DNA of 23,649 nt from Methylococcaceae bacterium (GTDB lineage Bacteria; Pseudomonadota; Gammaproteobacteria; Methylococcales; Methylomonadaceae): positions 1 through 23,649 of the forward strand of contig CANNLO010000031.1 in the NCBI GenBank assembly GCA_947505055.1, written 5' to 3'. Position 1 is the stretch's first letter; each line of letters opens with the position of its first letter. The notes under the pieces were generated by a model. The model was given only the letters and a program-made list of their open reading frames with translations. It had not been told where the DNA came from and made no database searches. Below are positions 1 to 8,267 of the stretch, piece after piece. A program made the translations under genes and the position numbers.

Positions 1-2
1 AC

Positions 3-611
3 ACCGTAGTGTTGGAAATAAGCGCTGAGGATCTTGCTCGACTTAAAACAGGTTTAGACTGGTTCGATTACAGCCTTAAAGCTCAGGACGCAATGAGAAA
101 TTATACAAATTCTTTTGTTACTCTTAAGCGAATATTACGCGACGGGCCTAAAAATGCGAAGGTAAATACTCCCTTGGCGCCCGTTCTGCCAACTCCGCCA
201 ACCGAAGCGCCTTTTGCAGATATTTTTGGTTTTCTGGGTTCCCTCATTAAGCGTATTAAAAATCATAGCAATTACACCGAGGCCATTGGCAAGGCTTTAA
301 ATATCATTGCCACCCAAAGTCAAGGTATTGATTATGCAGCTTTACAACCGGTTCTTTCGGTAGATTTTCAGGCCGGTCATCCAGTATTGCATTGGAAAAA
401 CAATAGTACTGATTCAATAGAATTAGAAGCGGATCATGGTTCGGGCACTTTTAGCCTGATGACTATTCAGTTAACTCCCGGTTATCAAGATGATACACCA
501 CTGCCGGCACCCGGCAATGTCGTACTTTGGAAGTATCGCGCCATTTATCACCTCCGGGATTCACGGGTAGGTCATTGGAGCCAGGTTTTGGAAGTCGGGG
601 TAAAGGGATAA
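3..611 (+). CDS. Hypothetical protein, probably 5'-truncated, with FN3-like C-terminus
   Basis: The reading frame is open from the left edge (codons ACC GTA GTG TTG), so the GTG at 9 may not be the true start and the gene probably begins outside the window. About 200 residues are visible. The first ~50 look helical and charged, followed by a proline-rich linker (around residues 55-68) and a second helical part. The last ~90 residues look beta-rich and end in a pattern (WKYRAIYHLRD...GHWSQVLEVGV) that resembles the last strands of a fibronectin type III-like domain. No signal peptide or membrane segment is visible in the part present. I do not recognise the family. It converges on the wcaI-like gene, with a strong hairpin between the two. 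The FN3-like reading is an inference from pattern only. Confidence 0.6.
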   Translation, partial: TVVLEISAEDLARLKTGLDWFDYSLKAQDAMRNYTNSFVTLKRILRDGPKNAKVNTPLAPVLPTPPTEAPFADIFGFLGSLIKRIKNHSNYTEAIGKALNIIATQSQGIDYAALQPVLSVDFQAGHPVLHWKNNSTDSIELEADHGSGTFSLMTIQLTPGYQDDTPLPAPGNVVLWKYRAIYHLRDSRVGHWSQVLEVGVKG

Positions 612-620
612 GTGGATAGG

Positions 621-661
621 GTAGGCATCGCCCACCAATCCAAAAGGTGGGCGATGCCTAC
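621..661. terminator. Perfect 16-bp inverted repeat between convergent genes
   Basis: The arms at 621-636 and 646-661 are exact reverse complements with a 9-nt loop. The hairpin lies between the stop of the left hypothetical gene (611) and the stop of the wcaI-like gene (666, minus strand). There is no clear T-run on either side, so it may be a bidirectional terminator without a U-tract or a dispersed REP-like repeat. Its arm sequence (GTGGGCGATGCC core) resembles the repeat at 2060-2114. Confidence 0.6.
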
Positions 662-665
662 CTGG

Positions 666-1898
666 TTACTCATTCAGTTTACTGACCAGTCTGTTTAGGA
701 CCTGATCTTTCTTTAGATTGTCCAAGGCAAACTGATGAGCAACCTTGTTATAAAGACCAAGTCCTTTAAGTGGCAAATTAAAGAGTTTATGCTTTAGAGT
801 TGCTGCCAAGATATTAGCATTTTCAGGTTCAATACAACTGGCAATCCCAGGATATTCCTTACATAGTAAGCCCAATTCAGTATTTGCTTCGGCTGTAATA
901 ACACATTCACCGCCAACCGCAAGAATAGTGGTTAGTTTTGAAGGTAAAACGGAGTCCGCCGCGCCTTTTTTTTGCACCACTAAATGAATATCAGCCAAAA
1001 CCATGAGGGATGGGAGGTTTTCATAAGGTTGCAGGGGATAGAATTTCAAATTATCAAGCTTTAAGGCTTCTGCCTGTTGCATAAGTTCTTCTTGGGCGGC
1101 ACCACTGCCAATCAATAAAAATAGCAAGTCGGGTTCTTGTCTGAGTTGATCTGCAGCCTCTAATACAATCTCCAGGCCTTGCTTTTTGCCCAAATTACCG
1201 GAGTAAAGTACGATTCGCGTGGTTTCAGGGATTTCCCAAAGTTTTCGGAAATAAGTCGGATCAGCATCTGGAGAAAGAAAATCAGTATCAACCCAGTTAG
1301 GAAAATAAAAGACATTATCAGCTTGGTTGGATTTGTCTTTGACTTTTTGCACCATACTATATGAAATGCTTGAAATAAGATCAAAACGGCGCATAAGCCA
1401 GCGTTCAATCCTACCAGCAAAGTTAGCAATTAATCCTGATTTACCCAAACCCAAGCCCAACATGGCATCAAGTTCAAAATCCTGAATGTGTAATAAACTC
1501 TTGGTATGGCGCAGTGTACAGAACAGTAAAGTCGAGGGAACACAGAAAAAAGTGGGTGCAATGCAAATTACTACATCGGGCTTCCAGGACCATTGCTTAA
1601 ATAAAACCGCCAGACTTGATAACCCAAAACTAAACAAATGAATCAGGCGATTTATGGTTTTGGGGTTTTTAGGTACAAATAATGGACAACGAAAAACGGA
1701 CACCTTATTGAACTGTTCGGCTCGATATTGCCAAGAGTAATAAGGTTTGTCAACCTGCCATTGCGGGTAATAGGGTGGGGCACAAATCACGCGAACTTCA
1801 TGGCCATTTTCAGCCAACCATTCACACATTTCTCCGGAATACTTGCCGATACCCGTTAGTTCAGGTGCGTAATTAAGACTGTAGAGCAAGATTTTCAT
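666..1898 (-). CDS. wcaI: WcaI-like GT4-type glycosyltransferase
   Basis: This 410-residue protein matches the WcaI type of colanic-acid glycosyltransferase in length (about 407 in E. coli) and in its N-terminus: MKILLYSLNYAPELTGIGKY, then the GHEVRVICAPPYYPQW segment. The C-terminal half has the GT-B/GT4 features expected for nucleotide-sugar binding: VLYSGNLGKKQGLE, a LLIGSGAAQEEL stretch and the ADSVLPSKLTTILAVGG loop. A hydrophobic stretch around residues 85-125 could associate with the membrane. It would transfer a sugar to a lipid-linked exopolysaccharide intermediate on the cytoplasmic side. In E. coli wcaI is in the same cluster as gmd and fcl, which also lie nearby here on the same strand. 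No strong Shine-Dalgarno is seen before the ATG. Donor and acceptor sugar cannot be told from sequence. Confidence 0.82.
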   Translation of the reverse strand: MKILLYSLNYAPELTGIGKYSGEMCEWLAENGHEVRVICAPPYYPQWQVDKPYYSWQYRAEQFNKVSVFRCPLFVPKNPKTINRLIHLFSFGLSSLAVLFKQWSWKPDVVICIAPTFFCVPSTLLFCTLRHTKSLLHIQDFELDAMLGLGLGKSGLIANFAGRIERWLMRRFDLISSISYSMVQKVKDKSNQADNVFYFPNWVDTDFLSPDADPTYFRKLWEIPETTRIVLYSGNLGKKQGLEIVLEAADQLRQEPDLLFLLIGSGAAQEELMQQAEALKLDNLKFYPLQPYENLPSLMVLADIHLVVQKKGAADSVLPSKLTTILAVGGECVITAEANTELGLLCKEYPGIASCIEPENANILAATLKHKLFNLPLKGLGLYNKVAHQFALDNLKKDQVLNRLVSKLNE

Positions 1899-2398
1899 AG
1901 GGTAGAGTTAAGACGTTGTGGGTTCGTAAAACTGTTGGATAAATTAAATGTTGTTGAATTTACGCTCGTTTCTGCACCTTACAATATCGTTGTTTCGTTT
2001 CGACATGAAATGTTTTTTTTAGTATATAACAAAACACCACCCTCTGGGTGAGGCATTTTGTAGGAGTGGGCCATGCCCGCGAACCTTTTAATTGCGAGTA
2101 TGGGCCGTTCCTACCCAACTTAACTGCGTTTTACAGGTTTATAGGTTTAAAAAATTAATTTAGCGAACTTCTTTGTCGAAAACTTTACGATTGATGGAAG
2201 TCAATTTCCATGAGTTATTTTTTGTAGTTTAAGTTGAGGGTTAAAATGAAATACACAGAACACTTAAAGCCGAGTTAATTCATTTAATATTTACACGAGT
2301 TATGATAAAGTCCGCTCCGTCATGTAACTATTTAAATATACGTACTTTTTATATGGTTGCAGACCTAATAATAATAACTACAACGAGGTTTACATTAC
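1899..2398. other. Intergenic region with one REP-like repeat, no gene seen
   Basis: This 500-bp divergent region lies between the wcaI-like gene and the secreted protein gene. It is AT-rich and holds the imperfect inverted repeat at 2060-2114. A small imperfect hairpin near 2033-2058 (CACCC TCT GGGTG core) lies just before it. Promoters for both flanking genes must lie here, but I see no convincing -35/-10 pair. Short open frames overlapping 2302-2398 are not supported by a ribosome binding site or recognisable protein. Confidence 0.5.
2060..2114. repeat. Imperfect inverted repeat, REP-like
   Basis: The left arm (2060-2081, beginning GTAGGAGTGGGCCATGCCCG) and right arm (2093-2114) pair imperfectly over 22 nt with an 11-nt loop. 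The repeat is much more GC-rich than its surroundings. The TGGGC.ATGCC core is shared with the hairpin at 621-661, which suggests a dispersed extragenic repeat family. Only two members fall in this window. Confidence 0.5.
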
Positions 2399-2881
2399 AT
2401 GAATTTTTTAAAATGCACTGTCGTAGCAACTACACTGGCACTTTCTTTAGGATCTTTTCCTGCGTCTGCCGACCTCTGTTTGGGTATGGCCTGTATGTAT
2501 AACAAGATGACTCCATCCGAAGGGATTGATGCTACGCTGGTTCAGGTTTCTGAAGCAATGAAGGCTATCAATGATAAAACAGGTGATGAGGCGATTATAG
2601 CCAATATCAAAGAGGCCTTAGCCGTCAGTAAAGAGATCAATGCTAATGATAAGGTTGATCGTAATCGAAATCGTGCAAATGATTCTTTGAAAAAAGCTAG
2701 AACCGCTGTAAAAGACGGAGATTTGGTTGCAGCAACCGGCTTCCTTAAAGAAGCTGAGCAACGTTTTTCTGATCTTAAAGGTATGATCGACTTAACTCAA
2801 GAAGACCGGGCGTCTCAACAGACTCATATGCTAAACCGTATTTTGGACACTGCTGATCCAGTAGCGGGTAAGCGTAAATAA
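2399..2881 (+). CDS. Secreted small helical protein, SmbP-like pattern, function unknown
   Basis: This 160-residue protein begins with a classic signal peptide (MNFLKCTVVATTLALSLGSF followed by PASA) with likely cleavage after residue 24. The mature protein starts with a short Cys/Met-rich stretch (DLCLGMACMYNKM; C27, C32, M30, M33, M37) and is then almost wholly predicted amphipathic helix in repeated antiparallel-like units (EALAVSKEIN, RANDSLKKARTAVKDGD, ATGFLKEAEQRFSDLKG). The helical pattern recalls the small metal-binding protein family (SmbP), but the histidines that bind metal in that family are absent, so that link is only a hint. The ATG at 2399 has an ACGAGG ribosome binding site about ten bases upstream. 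It stands alone on the plus strand between fcl and wcaI and is followed by a strong terminator. It has no PEP-CTERM tail. I do not recognise a specific family. Confidence 0.75.
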   Translation: MNFLKCTVVATTLALSLGSFPASADLCLGMACMYNKMTPSEGIDATLVQVSEAMKAINDKTGDEAIIANIKEALAVSKEINANDKVDRNRNRANDSLKKARTAVKDGDLVAATGFLKEAEQRFSDLKGMIDLTQEDRASQQTHMLNRILDTADPVAGKRK

Positions 2882-2951
2882 ATACAGTGTTCTATTTTGT
2901 ATTTCAGTATTCAGTTAATTTGCTCAATTAAGTGATTACGAGATTAATACG

Positions 2952-3005
2952 AACAATTGAGGCCGGGTAAATTGAATATCAATTTACCCGGCCTCAATTG
3001 TTTTA
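2952..3005. terminator. Strong bidirectional rho-independent terminator
   Basis: A 23-bp perfect stem (2952-2974 with 2980-3002) with a 5-nt loop ends in a TTTT run on the plus strand. It lies between the stops of the convergent secreted-protein gene (2881) and fcl (3090), so it can serve both. Confidence 0.88.
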
Positions 3006-3089
3006 GAGCCAAGGAAGTATGCAGGTTTTATATCTGGATAGATTCAAGTCTGGTTGTCAAATGAATTGCTACATCAAGAAGACAGGGCT

Positions 3090-4064
3090 CTATTGTGTCT
3101 TAAATTCACTTTGATGCTCAATAAACCACTGATAAGTGTCTGTTAAACCATCGATCAGCGATGTTTTTGGGCTCCAGCCCATTGATTTAAGTTTACTGTT
3201 ATCCATAAGTTTTCTGGGTGCGCCATCGGGTTTGTCGCTGTCCCATACTATCTGTCCCTGGAAACCGACAACGTGTTGAATGGTTTGTGCCAATTCACGA
3301 ATAGTTACGTCCTGACCTGTGCCGACATTTAGATGAGATAACATCGGTTCAGTGCAGCCGTTATAGCTTTCTTTACTTAAGTTCATAACATGAAGACAGG
3401 CGGCGGCCATATCCTGAACATGCAAAAACTCGCGCATGGCCTTGCCCGTTCCCCACAAGGAAACAGTCGGTGACTGTGAGGTTTTGGCATCATGAAATTT
3501 TCTGATCATGGCCGGAATGACATGGCTGTTTTCCAGATGAAAATTATCATTTTGACCATAAAGATTGGTCGGCATCACTGAGCGGTAATCTGTACCGTAT
3601 TGGCGGTTGTAGGATTCACACAGTTTTATGCCGGCAATTTTTGCAATCGCATACGGTTCATTGGTTGATTCCAGCGTGCCGGTCAATAAGGCGCTTTCGG
3701 ACATGGGTTGAGCCGCAAGCTTTGGATAGATGCAGGAACTACCCAGAAATAGTAAAGATGAACAGCCTATTGCCCAGGACTCATGAATGATATTGGCTTC
3801 CATCATCAAATTTTGATAGATAAACTGAGCCGGATAAACATTGTTCGCGTGGATGCCACCTACTTTGGCAGCTGCAAGAATGACTTGATCGGGCTTTTGT
3901 TGTTGCATAAAGTCGCGTACAGCGGCCTGATCAGTTAAATCAAGTTCGGCATGCGTGCGCACGATAATATTCTCGTAACCTGCATTGTTAAGCTGCTCAA
4001 CGATTGCAGTTCCGACCATGCCTCTGTGTCCGGCCACATAAATCTTTTTTTGTTTATCCGACAT
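3090..4064 (-). CDS. fcl: GDP-L-fucose synthase
   Basis: This is the NADPH-dependent epimerase/reductase that turns GDP-4-keto-6-deoxy-D-mannose into GDP-L-fucose. The protein shows the Rossmann motif [10 protein letters not shown] near the N-terminus, the SDR residues in LGSSCIYPK (Ser), and YAIAKIAG (Tyr-xxx-Lys). The [14 protein letters not shown] stretch is also typical of this family. I place the start at the ATG at 4064 ([10 protein letters not shown], 324 residues, close to the 321 of E. coli Fcl). A longer frame to 4088 would overlap the end of gmd and add residues outside the fold. The 4064 ATG follows the gmd stop by four bases and is preceded by GGGAATAGGA, so the two genes are almost certainly cotranscribed and translationally coupled. 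The product supplies fucose for the exopolysaccharide. Confidence 0.93.
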   Translation of the reverse strand: MSDKQKKIYVAGHRGMVGTAIVEQLNNAGYENIIVRTHAELDLTDQAAVRDFMQQQKPDQVILAAAKVGGIHANNVYPAQFIYQNLMMEANIIHESWAIGCSSLLFLGSSCIYPKLAAQPMSESALLTGTLESTNEPYAIAKIAGIKLCESYNRQYGTDYRSVMPTNLYGQNDNFHLENSHVIPAMIRKFHDAKTSQSPTVSLWGTGKAMREFLHVQDMAAACLHVMNLSKESYNGCTEPMLSHLNVGTGQDVTIRELAQTIQHVVGFQGQIVWDSDKPDGAPRKLMDNSKLKSMGWSPKTSLIDGLTDTYQWFIEHQSEFKTQ

Positions 4065-4068
4065 AGTC

Positions 4069-5190
4069 CTATTCCCGGCTAACGGCAACGTTATAACCTT
4101 GGTTTTTTAGTAGTGCATGTTTTCTGGCTTCATCAAGATCGAAATCAACCATTTCGCAGATCATTTCCTGAACGGTAATTTGCGGAACCCAACCTAGCTT
4201 TTCTTTAGCTTTGGTTGGATCACCCAGCAGGGTTTCAACTTCAGCCGGACGGAAATAGCGGGTATCAATTGCGACGATGGTCTGGCCCACTGTTAAGCCT
4301 GGCGCTTTATCACCTTCGATGGATGCAACATAGCCTTTTTCAGCTACGCCTTCACCTTCCCAACGTATTTCGACACCCAGTTGTGCGGCAGACATTTCGA
4401 TAAACTGACGGACAGAGTATTGAACCCCGGTAGCGATGACGAAATCTTCGGGATGCTCTTGCTGCATCATCATCCATTGCATGCGCACGTAGTCTTTGGC
4501 ATGGCCCCAGTCTCTCAATGAATCCATATTGCCCATGAACAGGCATTGTTCCAGGCCTAATGCGATATTACACAGACCGCGCGTGATTTTGCGGGTTACA
4601 AAGGTTTCGCCGCGACGGGGTGATTCATGATTGAACAGAATGCCGTTGCAGGCATACATGCCGTATGCTTCACGGTAATTAACGGTAATCCAGTAGGCGT
4701 AAAGTTTGGCAACTGCGTAGGGTGAGCGTGGATAGAAGGGTGTGGTTTCTTTTTGCGGTGTTTCCTGTACTAAGCCATACAACTCAGAGGTTGAGGCTTG
4801 ATAGAATTTGGAAGTCTTTTCCATGCCCAGAAAGCGCATGGCTTCAAGTAAACGCAAAGTACCTATGCCGTCAACATCTGCGGTATATTCCGGTGATTCA
4901 AACGACACCGCAACATGGCTCATGGCGCCGAGGTTGTAAACTTCATCGGGTTTGGTTTCGCTGAGTATGCGTGTCAGGTTGGAGCTGTCTGTTAAGTCGC
5001 CGTAATGCAGATAAAACTTGGGATCTTTGATGTGGGGATCCTGATAGATATGATCGACCCGTTGGGTATTAAAAAGCGAAGAACGTCTTTTTATACCATG
5101 TACTTCATAACCTTTTTCCAATAAAAACTCGGCCAGATAAGAACCGTCTTGTCCTGTTATACCGGTTATTAATGCAACTTTTTTACTCAC
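4069..5190 (-). CDS. gmd: GDP-mannose 4,6-dehydratase
   Basis: This 373-residue cytoplasmic SDR enzyme makes GDP-4-keto-6-deoxy-D-mannose from GDP-D-mannose, the step before Fcl. It carries the NADP-binding [20 protein letters not shown] motif at the N-terminus, HYGDLTD, the catalytic STSELYG segment and [10 protein letters not shown] (Tyr-xxx-Lys), and the Gmd-typical [16 protein letters not shown] and [11 protein letters not shown] stretches. The start is GTG at 5190, strongly supported by AAGGAG five bases upstream. It is the first gene of a gmd-fcl pair. A candidate promoter with a perfect TTGACA lies just upstream, and terminator-like hairpins separate it from the exosortase gene. Confidence 0.96.
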   Translation of the reverse strand: MSKKVALITGITGQDGSYLAEFLLEKGYEVHGIKRRSSLFNTQRVDHIYQDPHIKDPKFYLHYGDLTDSSNLTRILSETKPDEVYNLGAMSHVAVSFESPEYTADVDGIGTLRLLEAMRFLGMEKTSKFYQASTSELYGLVQETPQKETTPFYPRSPYAVAKLYAYWITVNYREAYGMYACNGILFNHESPRRGETFVTRKITRGLCNIALGLEQCLFMGNMDSLRDWGHAKDYVRMQWMMMQQEHPEDFVIATGVQYSVRQFIEMSAAQLGVEIRWEGEGVAEKGYVASIEGDKAPGLTVGQTIVAIDTRYFRPAEVETLLGDPTKAKEKLGWVPQITVQEMICEMVDFDLDEARKHALLKNQGYNVAVSRE

Positions 5191-5216
5191 AATAGCTCCT
5201 TGTTGGATTGGTATTA

Positions 5217-5244
5217 ATTGTTGTCATACTAAAGAGACTGTCAA
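5217..5244 (-). promoter_or_regulatory. Candidate sigma-70 promoter for gmd-fcl
   Basis: Reading the minus strand, a perfect TTGACA (5239-5244) is followed after 16 bases by AACAAT (5217-5222, four of six consensus matches). It lies about 27 bases before the gmd GTG. The -10 is weak, so this is a candidate only. Confidence 0.4.
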
Positions 5245-5253
5245 AGTAAATGG

Positions 5254-5304
5254 AGTTCAAACCTGGGTTTGAACTATTAAAAATACTTTAGCAGGCTCTA
5301 AAGT
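5254..5304 (-). terminator. Two tandem hairpins after the exosortase gene
   Basis: On the minus strand the exosortase stop (5321) is followed by a 7-bp stem with a 6-nt loop (5285-5304), then ATTTTT, which has the form of a rho-independent terminator. A second, perfect palindrome (10-bp arms 5254-5263 and 5266-5275) follows it. Together they suggest that xrtA and gmd are mostly separate transcripts. Confidence 0.5.
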
Positions 5305-5320
5305 CCTTAAATTAGGGTTA

Positions 5321-6949
5321 TTAATTGGAAGTGCTACTTCTATTTTGCTCGGCTAGAACTTTACCAGGAATATAAGCCGGAAGCTCAGTAACAACATCCT
5401 TCATAAAGTTTTGTAAACGTTGATCAGCCAGTTTTATGTCTTCGCCTTCACCAACGCTGGTTACCAGCCTTATTAAGGAACCGTCAGTCCGATTCATTGT
5501 AATCGCGTCGTAAAACAAATACCATTTGACCAGATATTCATTAGTGATAGACCGGCCACGTTCCTGGAACCAATAATAAACCAGTTGTCTGCTAGTCCCT
5601 TTTTGAATGACGGCACGATTGGCTTCAATTACATTGCCTTCAAGTGTAATATCGGGAAGTGTAATTTGTTCAATTTGGGTGATTTGCCAACCATCTCCAG
5701 GAATACAACCTTTGGGAGAATGTACCGAGACGCCTTTACGCTGAGTCTGATAATAGGCGCTGTAAAAATTAACATTAGCTGAAGGCTCAGGTGACGCATA
5801 ATTAATAATGGTGTAATCAGTTAATTTAAGGCTATCCAGATAGTTTTGGGTAAGATAATCATTACGCCCCTGCCAATTTCCCAGGTGTAAGGGGAAATTA
5901 AGAAATGCTTTACGCTCAGGAATGATGTCTCCCCGTCCTTGTATGAAATTGGATAATGAGGCTGTGCTGAATAGTAGTAGCAGCATGACGAAAATTGCCT
6001 TATTAAAAACAGCTTCAGGGTTTCTCTTTGCTTCGTTACCTGACCATTCGCTGGGTATTAAAACCAGCTCATTAAAAGCTGTTTTTCTGCCGCTAAGTCT
6101 CGAAAATAACCACATTTCCAAAAACAACAGCGCCATACAAAACAAAAAGATAATCCAGCCTTCAAAGTCATGTAAAAAGCCTTCGGCCATTTTTGTTCCC
6201 CAGTTATCTACCATGATGCCAATGACACCAATTCGGAAACTGTTCATGAAGATGGTCAGGGGCGCTGAAGAAAGAAAAATCAGGATTTTTTGCCAGATAG
6301 GGCCTTTAAACAAATACGCGCAAAGAAAGGAAAGGCTGGCCAAAGGAAATAAATAACGAAGACCGCTGCAGGCCTCAACAACTTGTAGCTTATAAATGCC
6401 CAGATCAATAACATTGCCTTCCAGATAAACCATGATGTTACAGGCACGAATAAATTCAACGCCCAGCCAAGATGAAATTAGCTGTAATTTTGAAGACAGA
6501 TTATTCATAATAAAGGGAGGGAAGGGCACCATGAATATCAGGAACAATAGTGGAATTGCTCCAATTCGTAATCCCTGCAGACCAAAAGCCATTGTATATA
6601 TTCCAGTTAAGGAAATAATGAAAGAATATTGTTCTATTGTTAATAACGTTGCCAGTCCGCCTAAAACAAACAAAAGTAGGCCTAATAATAAAATTAACAG
6701 GCCTGGTAAAGTATCTTTAAAAAGGGCAACAAACTTTAATTCAGAGCGTCGAATCCATATAAAATAAGCGCTTATAATGGGTATAAAAAAACCGTGGCCA
6801 TATTCTTCTACGTTTATCCAAGTAGTGACCATTGCTTCAAGACAGCTTCTGAAGGTAAAGCCAAGCAAAAGCAAGGCAAAAATCCAGAGAGCTAAGACAG
6901 TTATTGGGTTATTAAGTTGGCCGGGCGTGTTGTCTTGTGAAGAGGTCAT
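5321..6949 (-). CDS. xrtA: Exosortase A (XrtA) fused to EpsI domain
   Basis: This 542-residue protein is a polytopic membrane transpeptidase of the exosortase family. It would cleave PEP-CTERM-tailed proteins at the inner membrane and possibly attach them to exopolysaccharide. About eight membrane helices fill residues ~15-285. The predicted catalytic triad is visible: C194 in VEACSGLR, R239 in MNSFRIG, and H260 in FLHDFEGW. The C-terminal part (about 330-542) is an EpsI-type (DUF3485) domain with the typical SPKGCIPGDGW motif (C415), here as a fusion with the exosortase, as is common in XrtA-type loci. Start is ATG at 6949 with a poor Shine-Dalgarno in a short run of TTATTTGG repeats. It is divergent from the export operon. 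No PEP-CTERM substrate was found in the window. Confidence 0.9.
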   Translation of the reverse strand: MTSSQDNTPGQLNNPITVLALWIFALLLLGFTFRSCLEAMVTTWINVEEYGHGFFIPIISAYFIWIRRSELKFVALFKDTLPGLLILLLGLLLFVLGGLATLLTIEQYSFIISLTGIYTMAFGLQGLRIGAIPLLFLIFMVPFPPFIMNNLSSKLQLISSWLGVEFIRACNIMVYLEGNVIDLGIYKLQVVEACSGLRYLFPLASLSFLCAYLFKGPIWQKILIFLSSAPLTIFMNSFRIGVIGIMVDNWGTKMAEGFLHDFEGWIIFLFCMALLFLEMWLFSRLSGRKTAFNELVLIPSEWSGNEAKRNPEAVFNKAIFVMLLLLFSTASLSNFIQGRGDIIPERKAFLNFPLHLGNWQGRNDYLTQNYLDSLKLTDYTIINYASPEPSANVNFYSAYYQTQRKGVSVHSPKGCIPGDGWQITQIEQITLPDITLEGNVIEANRAVIQKGTSRQLVYYWFQERGRSITNEYLVKWYLFYDAITMNRTDGSLIRLVTSVGEGEDIKLADQRLQNFMKDVVTELPAYIPGKVLAEQNRSSTSN

Positions 6950-6991
6950 TGTTATTTGGTTATTTGGTTATTAGGATAAAATGGATATACT

Positions 6992-7033
6992 TAATATAAA
7001 TGGATGAGTTTGTAATATAAATGGATGAGTTTG
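6992..7033. repeat. 21-bp direct repeat, two perfect copies in tandem
   Basis: Two identical 21-nt units lie back to back (6992-7012 and 7013-7033), each with the core AAATGGATGAGTTTG. The period is close to two helical turns, so both units would face the same side of DNA. The position, 43-84 bases upstream of the xrtA ATG, fits an operator, but that role is inferred. Confidence 0.75.
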
Positions 7034-7489
7034 CTTTCGTTAAATTCAATCTATATCTGAAACTTGCTTCTTTTGAGCTGTAAACTGATCTTTAGTTTTA
7101 AAGCAATGCATTTAAAGTCGTATGCTTGGAAAGTAATCAGGCAAACAAAAAACCTAGACGTTTGGTTTAAGCTTCTTAATAACGAAATAAGATGAATAGT
7201 CCTCAACTATGACAGTAAAATATTAAAACTTGATGACAAATCAGATTTTCATTTTCCAAATGTATCCAAAAATCATCAAACAAGCTACAAAAAAATTATT
7301 GAGTGATGCTTTATTGGATGAAATAAATGCTCTTGGTAAAGGTTATGGGTAATATGGCACGTTATTCAGGAACGATCTATTTGGAAGAACATTGAATTTT
7401 CTAATTTCAAGCTATATAAGGTCGAAGAATCGAAGTAATGGTATTGAAGGGTGTGAAAAATTAGCCAGATTATATCGTTAAAGCCTAAC

Positions 7490-7518
7490 TTGTCATATTT
7501 CTGTTACAATTCTAATAT
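7490..7518 (+). promoter_or_regulatory. Sigma-70-like promoter for the EPS export operon
   Basis: TTGTCA (7490-7495) and TAATAT (7513-7518) are separated by exactly 17 bases, each matching most of the consensus. They lie 74 bases upstream of the TTG start of the export gene, leaving an untranslated leader of about 65 bases. Confidence 0.6.
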
Positions 7519-7591
7519 ACAATAGTATTCACCAATGATCGAACGCCCTAGAGCAGGGTTTGCACAAAATCCTTAATAAAAGGGAATTATT

Positions 7592-8245
7592 TTGAACCAT
7601 CTAATTGCAACAATTTTATTTTTTTTGGTATTCGCCGTTTCTGCCTATGCAGATTCAGAGCCTTTAGTTGTAACAAAGGCAGTTGAACCAGAAAATATTG
7701 TCACTCCGAGTTCTGCCCCACAGCCAATTTCGACTGTTAAGGAGCAACTCCCCGATGATAGCAACTATTTGCTTTCTCCAGGAGATTTACTTGATATTAC
7801 GGTTTGGAAAGAAGAAGGTCTTCAGCAGCAGCAAATATTAGTAGCTCCTGACGGCAATATTACTTTTCCATTTGCTGGAACAATTATGGCTGCCGGCAAG
7901 CCAATATCATTACTTCAAGAAACGATAGCTGGCAAAATGTCTGCTTATATTGCTGATCCAGTAATAAATATCAAGCTTTTACAAAACAACGGTAATAGTA
8001 TTTTTGTTGTTGGAAAAGTCAATAAACCGGGGCAATTTCCGGTGAACCGGCGTATTGATGTCATGCAGGCAATTAGTTTAGCCGGTGGCCTAACGGTATT
8101 TGCCGATGATGATTCCATTAAGGTTCTGCGTCGTGTTGGAAAAGAAGTTAAGGTTTTTTCCTTTGACTACTCCGATGTAGTGGACGGAGACCATCTGGAA
8201 CAAAATATTATTTTGGAAGCCGGCGACACAGTAACTGTGCCTTAG
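7592..8245 (+). CDS. Polysaccharide export protein (Wza-like, XrtA-associated)
   Basis: This 217-residue periplasmic/outer-membrane protein belongs to the Poly_export/SLBB family. A signal peptide is present (MNHLIATILFFLVFAVSAYA). The Poly_export domain begins at YLLSPGDLLDITVWKEE (around residue 59), followed by VAPDGNITFPFAG. One SLBB domain follows (IFVVGKVNKPGQFPVNRRID to about residue 190), and the protein ends with LEAGDTVTVP. No lipobox cysteine is seen, unlike E. coli Wza, and there is no C-terminal membrane helix, so it is a short form. It would form the periplasmic part of the export channel with the neighbouring beta-barrel and Wzz-like protein. The start is TTG at 7592, supported by AAAAGGGA with good spacing. 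It is the first gene of the operon. Confidence 0.9.
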   Translation: MNHLIATILFFLVFAVSAYADSEPLVVTKAVEPENIVTPSSAPQPISTVKEQLPDDSNYLLSPGDLLDITVWKEEGLQQQQILVAPDGNITFPFAGTIMAAGKPISLLQETIAGKMSAYIADPVINIKLLQNNGNSIFVVGKVNKPGQFPVNRRIDVMQAISLAGGLTVFADDDSIKVLRRVGKEVKVFSFDYSDVVDGDHLEQNIILEAGDTVTVP

Positions 8246-8267
8246 TCAGCACTTCATAACTCTATAA

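Larger units (their letters stand above)
6950..7591. other. Divergent intergenic region of the EPS locus
   Basis: This 642-bp AT-rich region separates xrtA (minus) from the export operon (plus). It contains a 21-bp tandem repeat near the xrtA start and a good promoter at 7490-7518 for the plus operon. A possible decayed reading frame lies at about 7260-7438. I see no intact gene. Confidence 0.55.

Noticed and set aside
2302..2502. Open frame overlapping the start of the secreted protein gene
   Set aside because: No ribosome binding site, no recognisable protein, and most of it lies in another frame of a gene with a clear signal peptide and Shine-Dalgarno.
4065..4088. Upstream start for fcl adding eight residues
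   Set aside because: It overlaps the gmd coding end and the added residues precede the conserved fold; the ATG at 4064 has a ribosome binding site and family-like length.
5922..6767. Plus-strand open frames opposite the exosortase gene
   Set aside because: They lie antisense to a gene with a full catalytic triad and family motifs and show no protein family features.
7355..7372. TGGCACG resembling the -24 element of a sigma-54 promoter, attractive because XrtA loci are often RpoN-controlled
   Set aside because: The -12 GC at the required distance is missing (AG instead), so the element is incomplete; the sigma-70-like pair at 7490-7518 is better.
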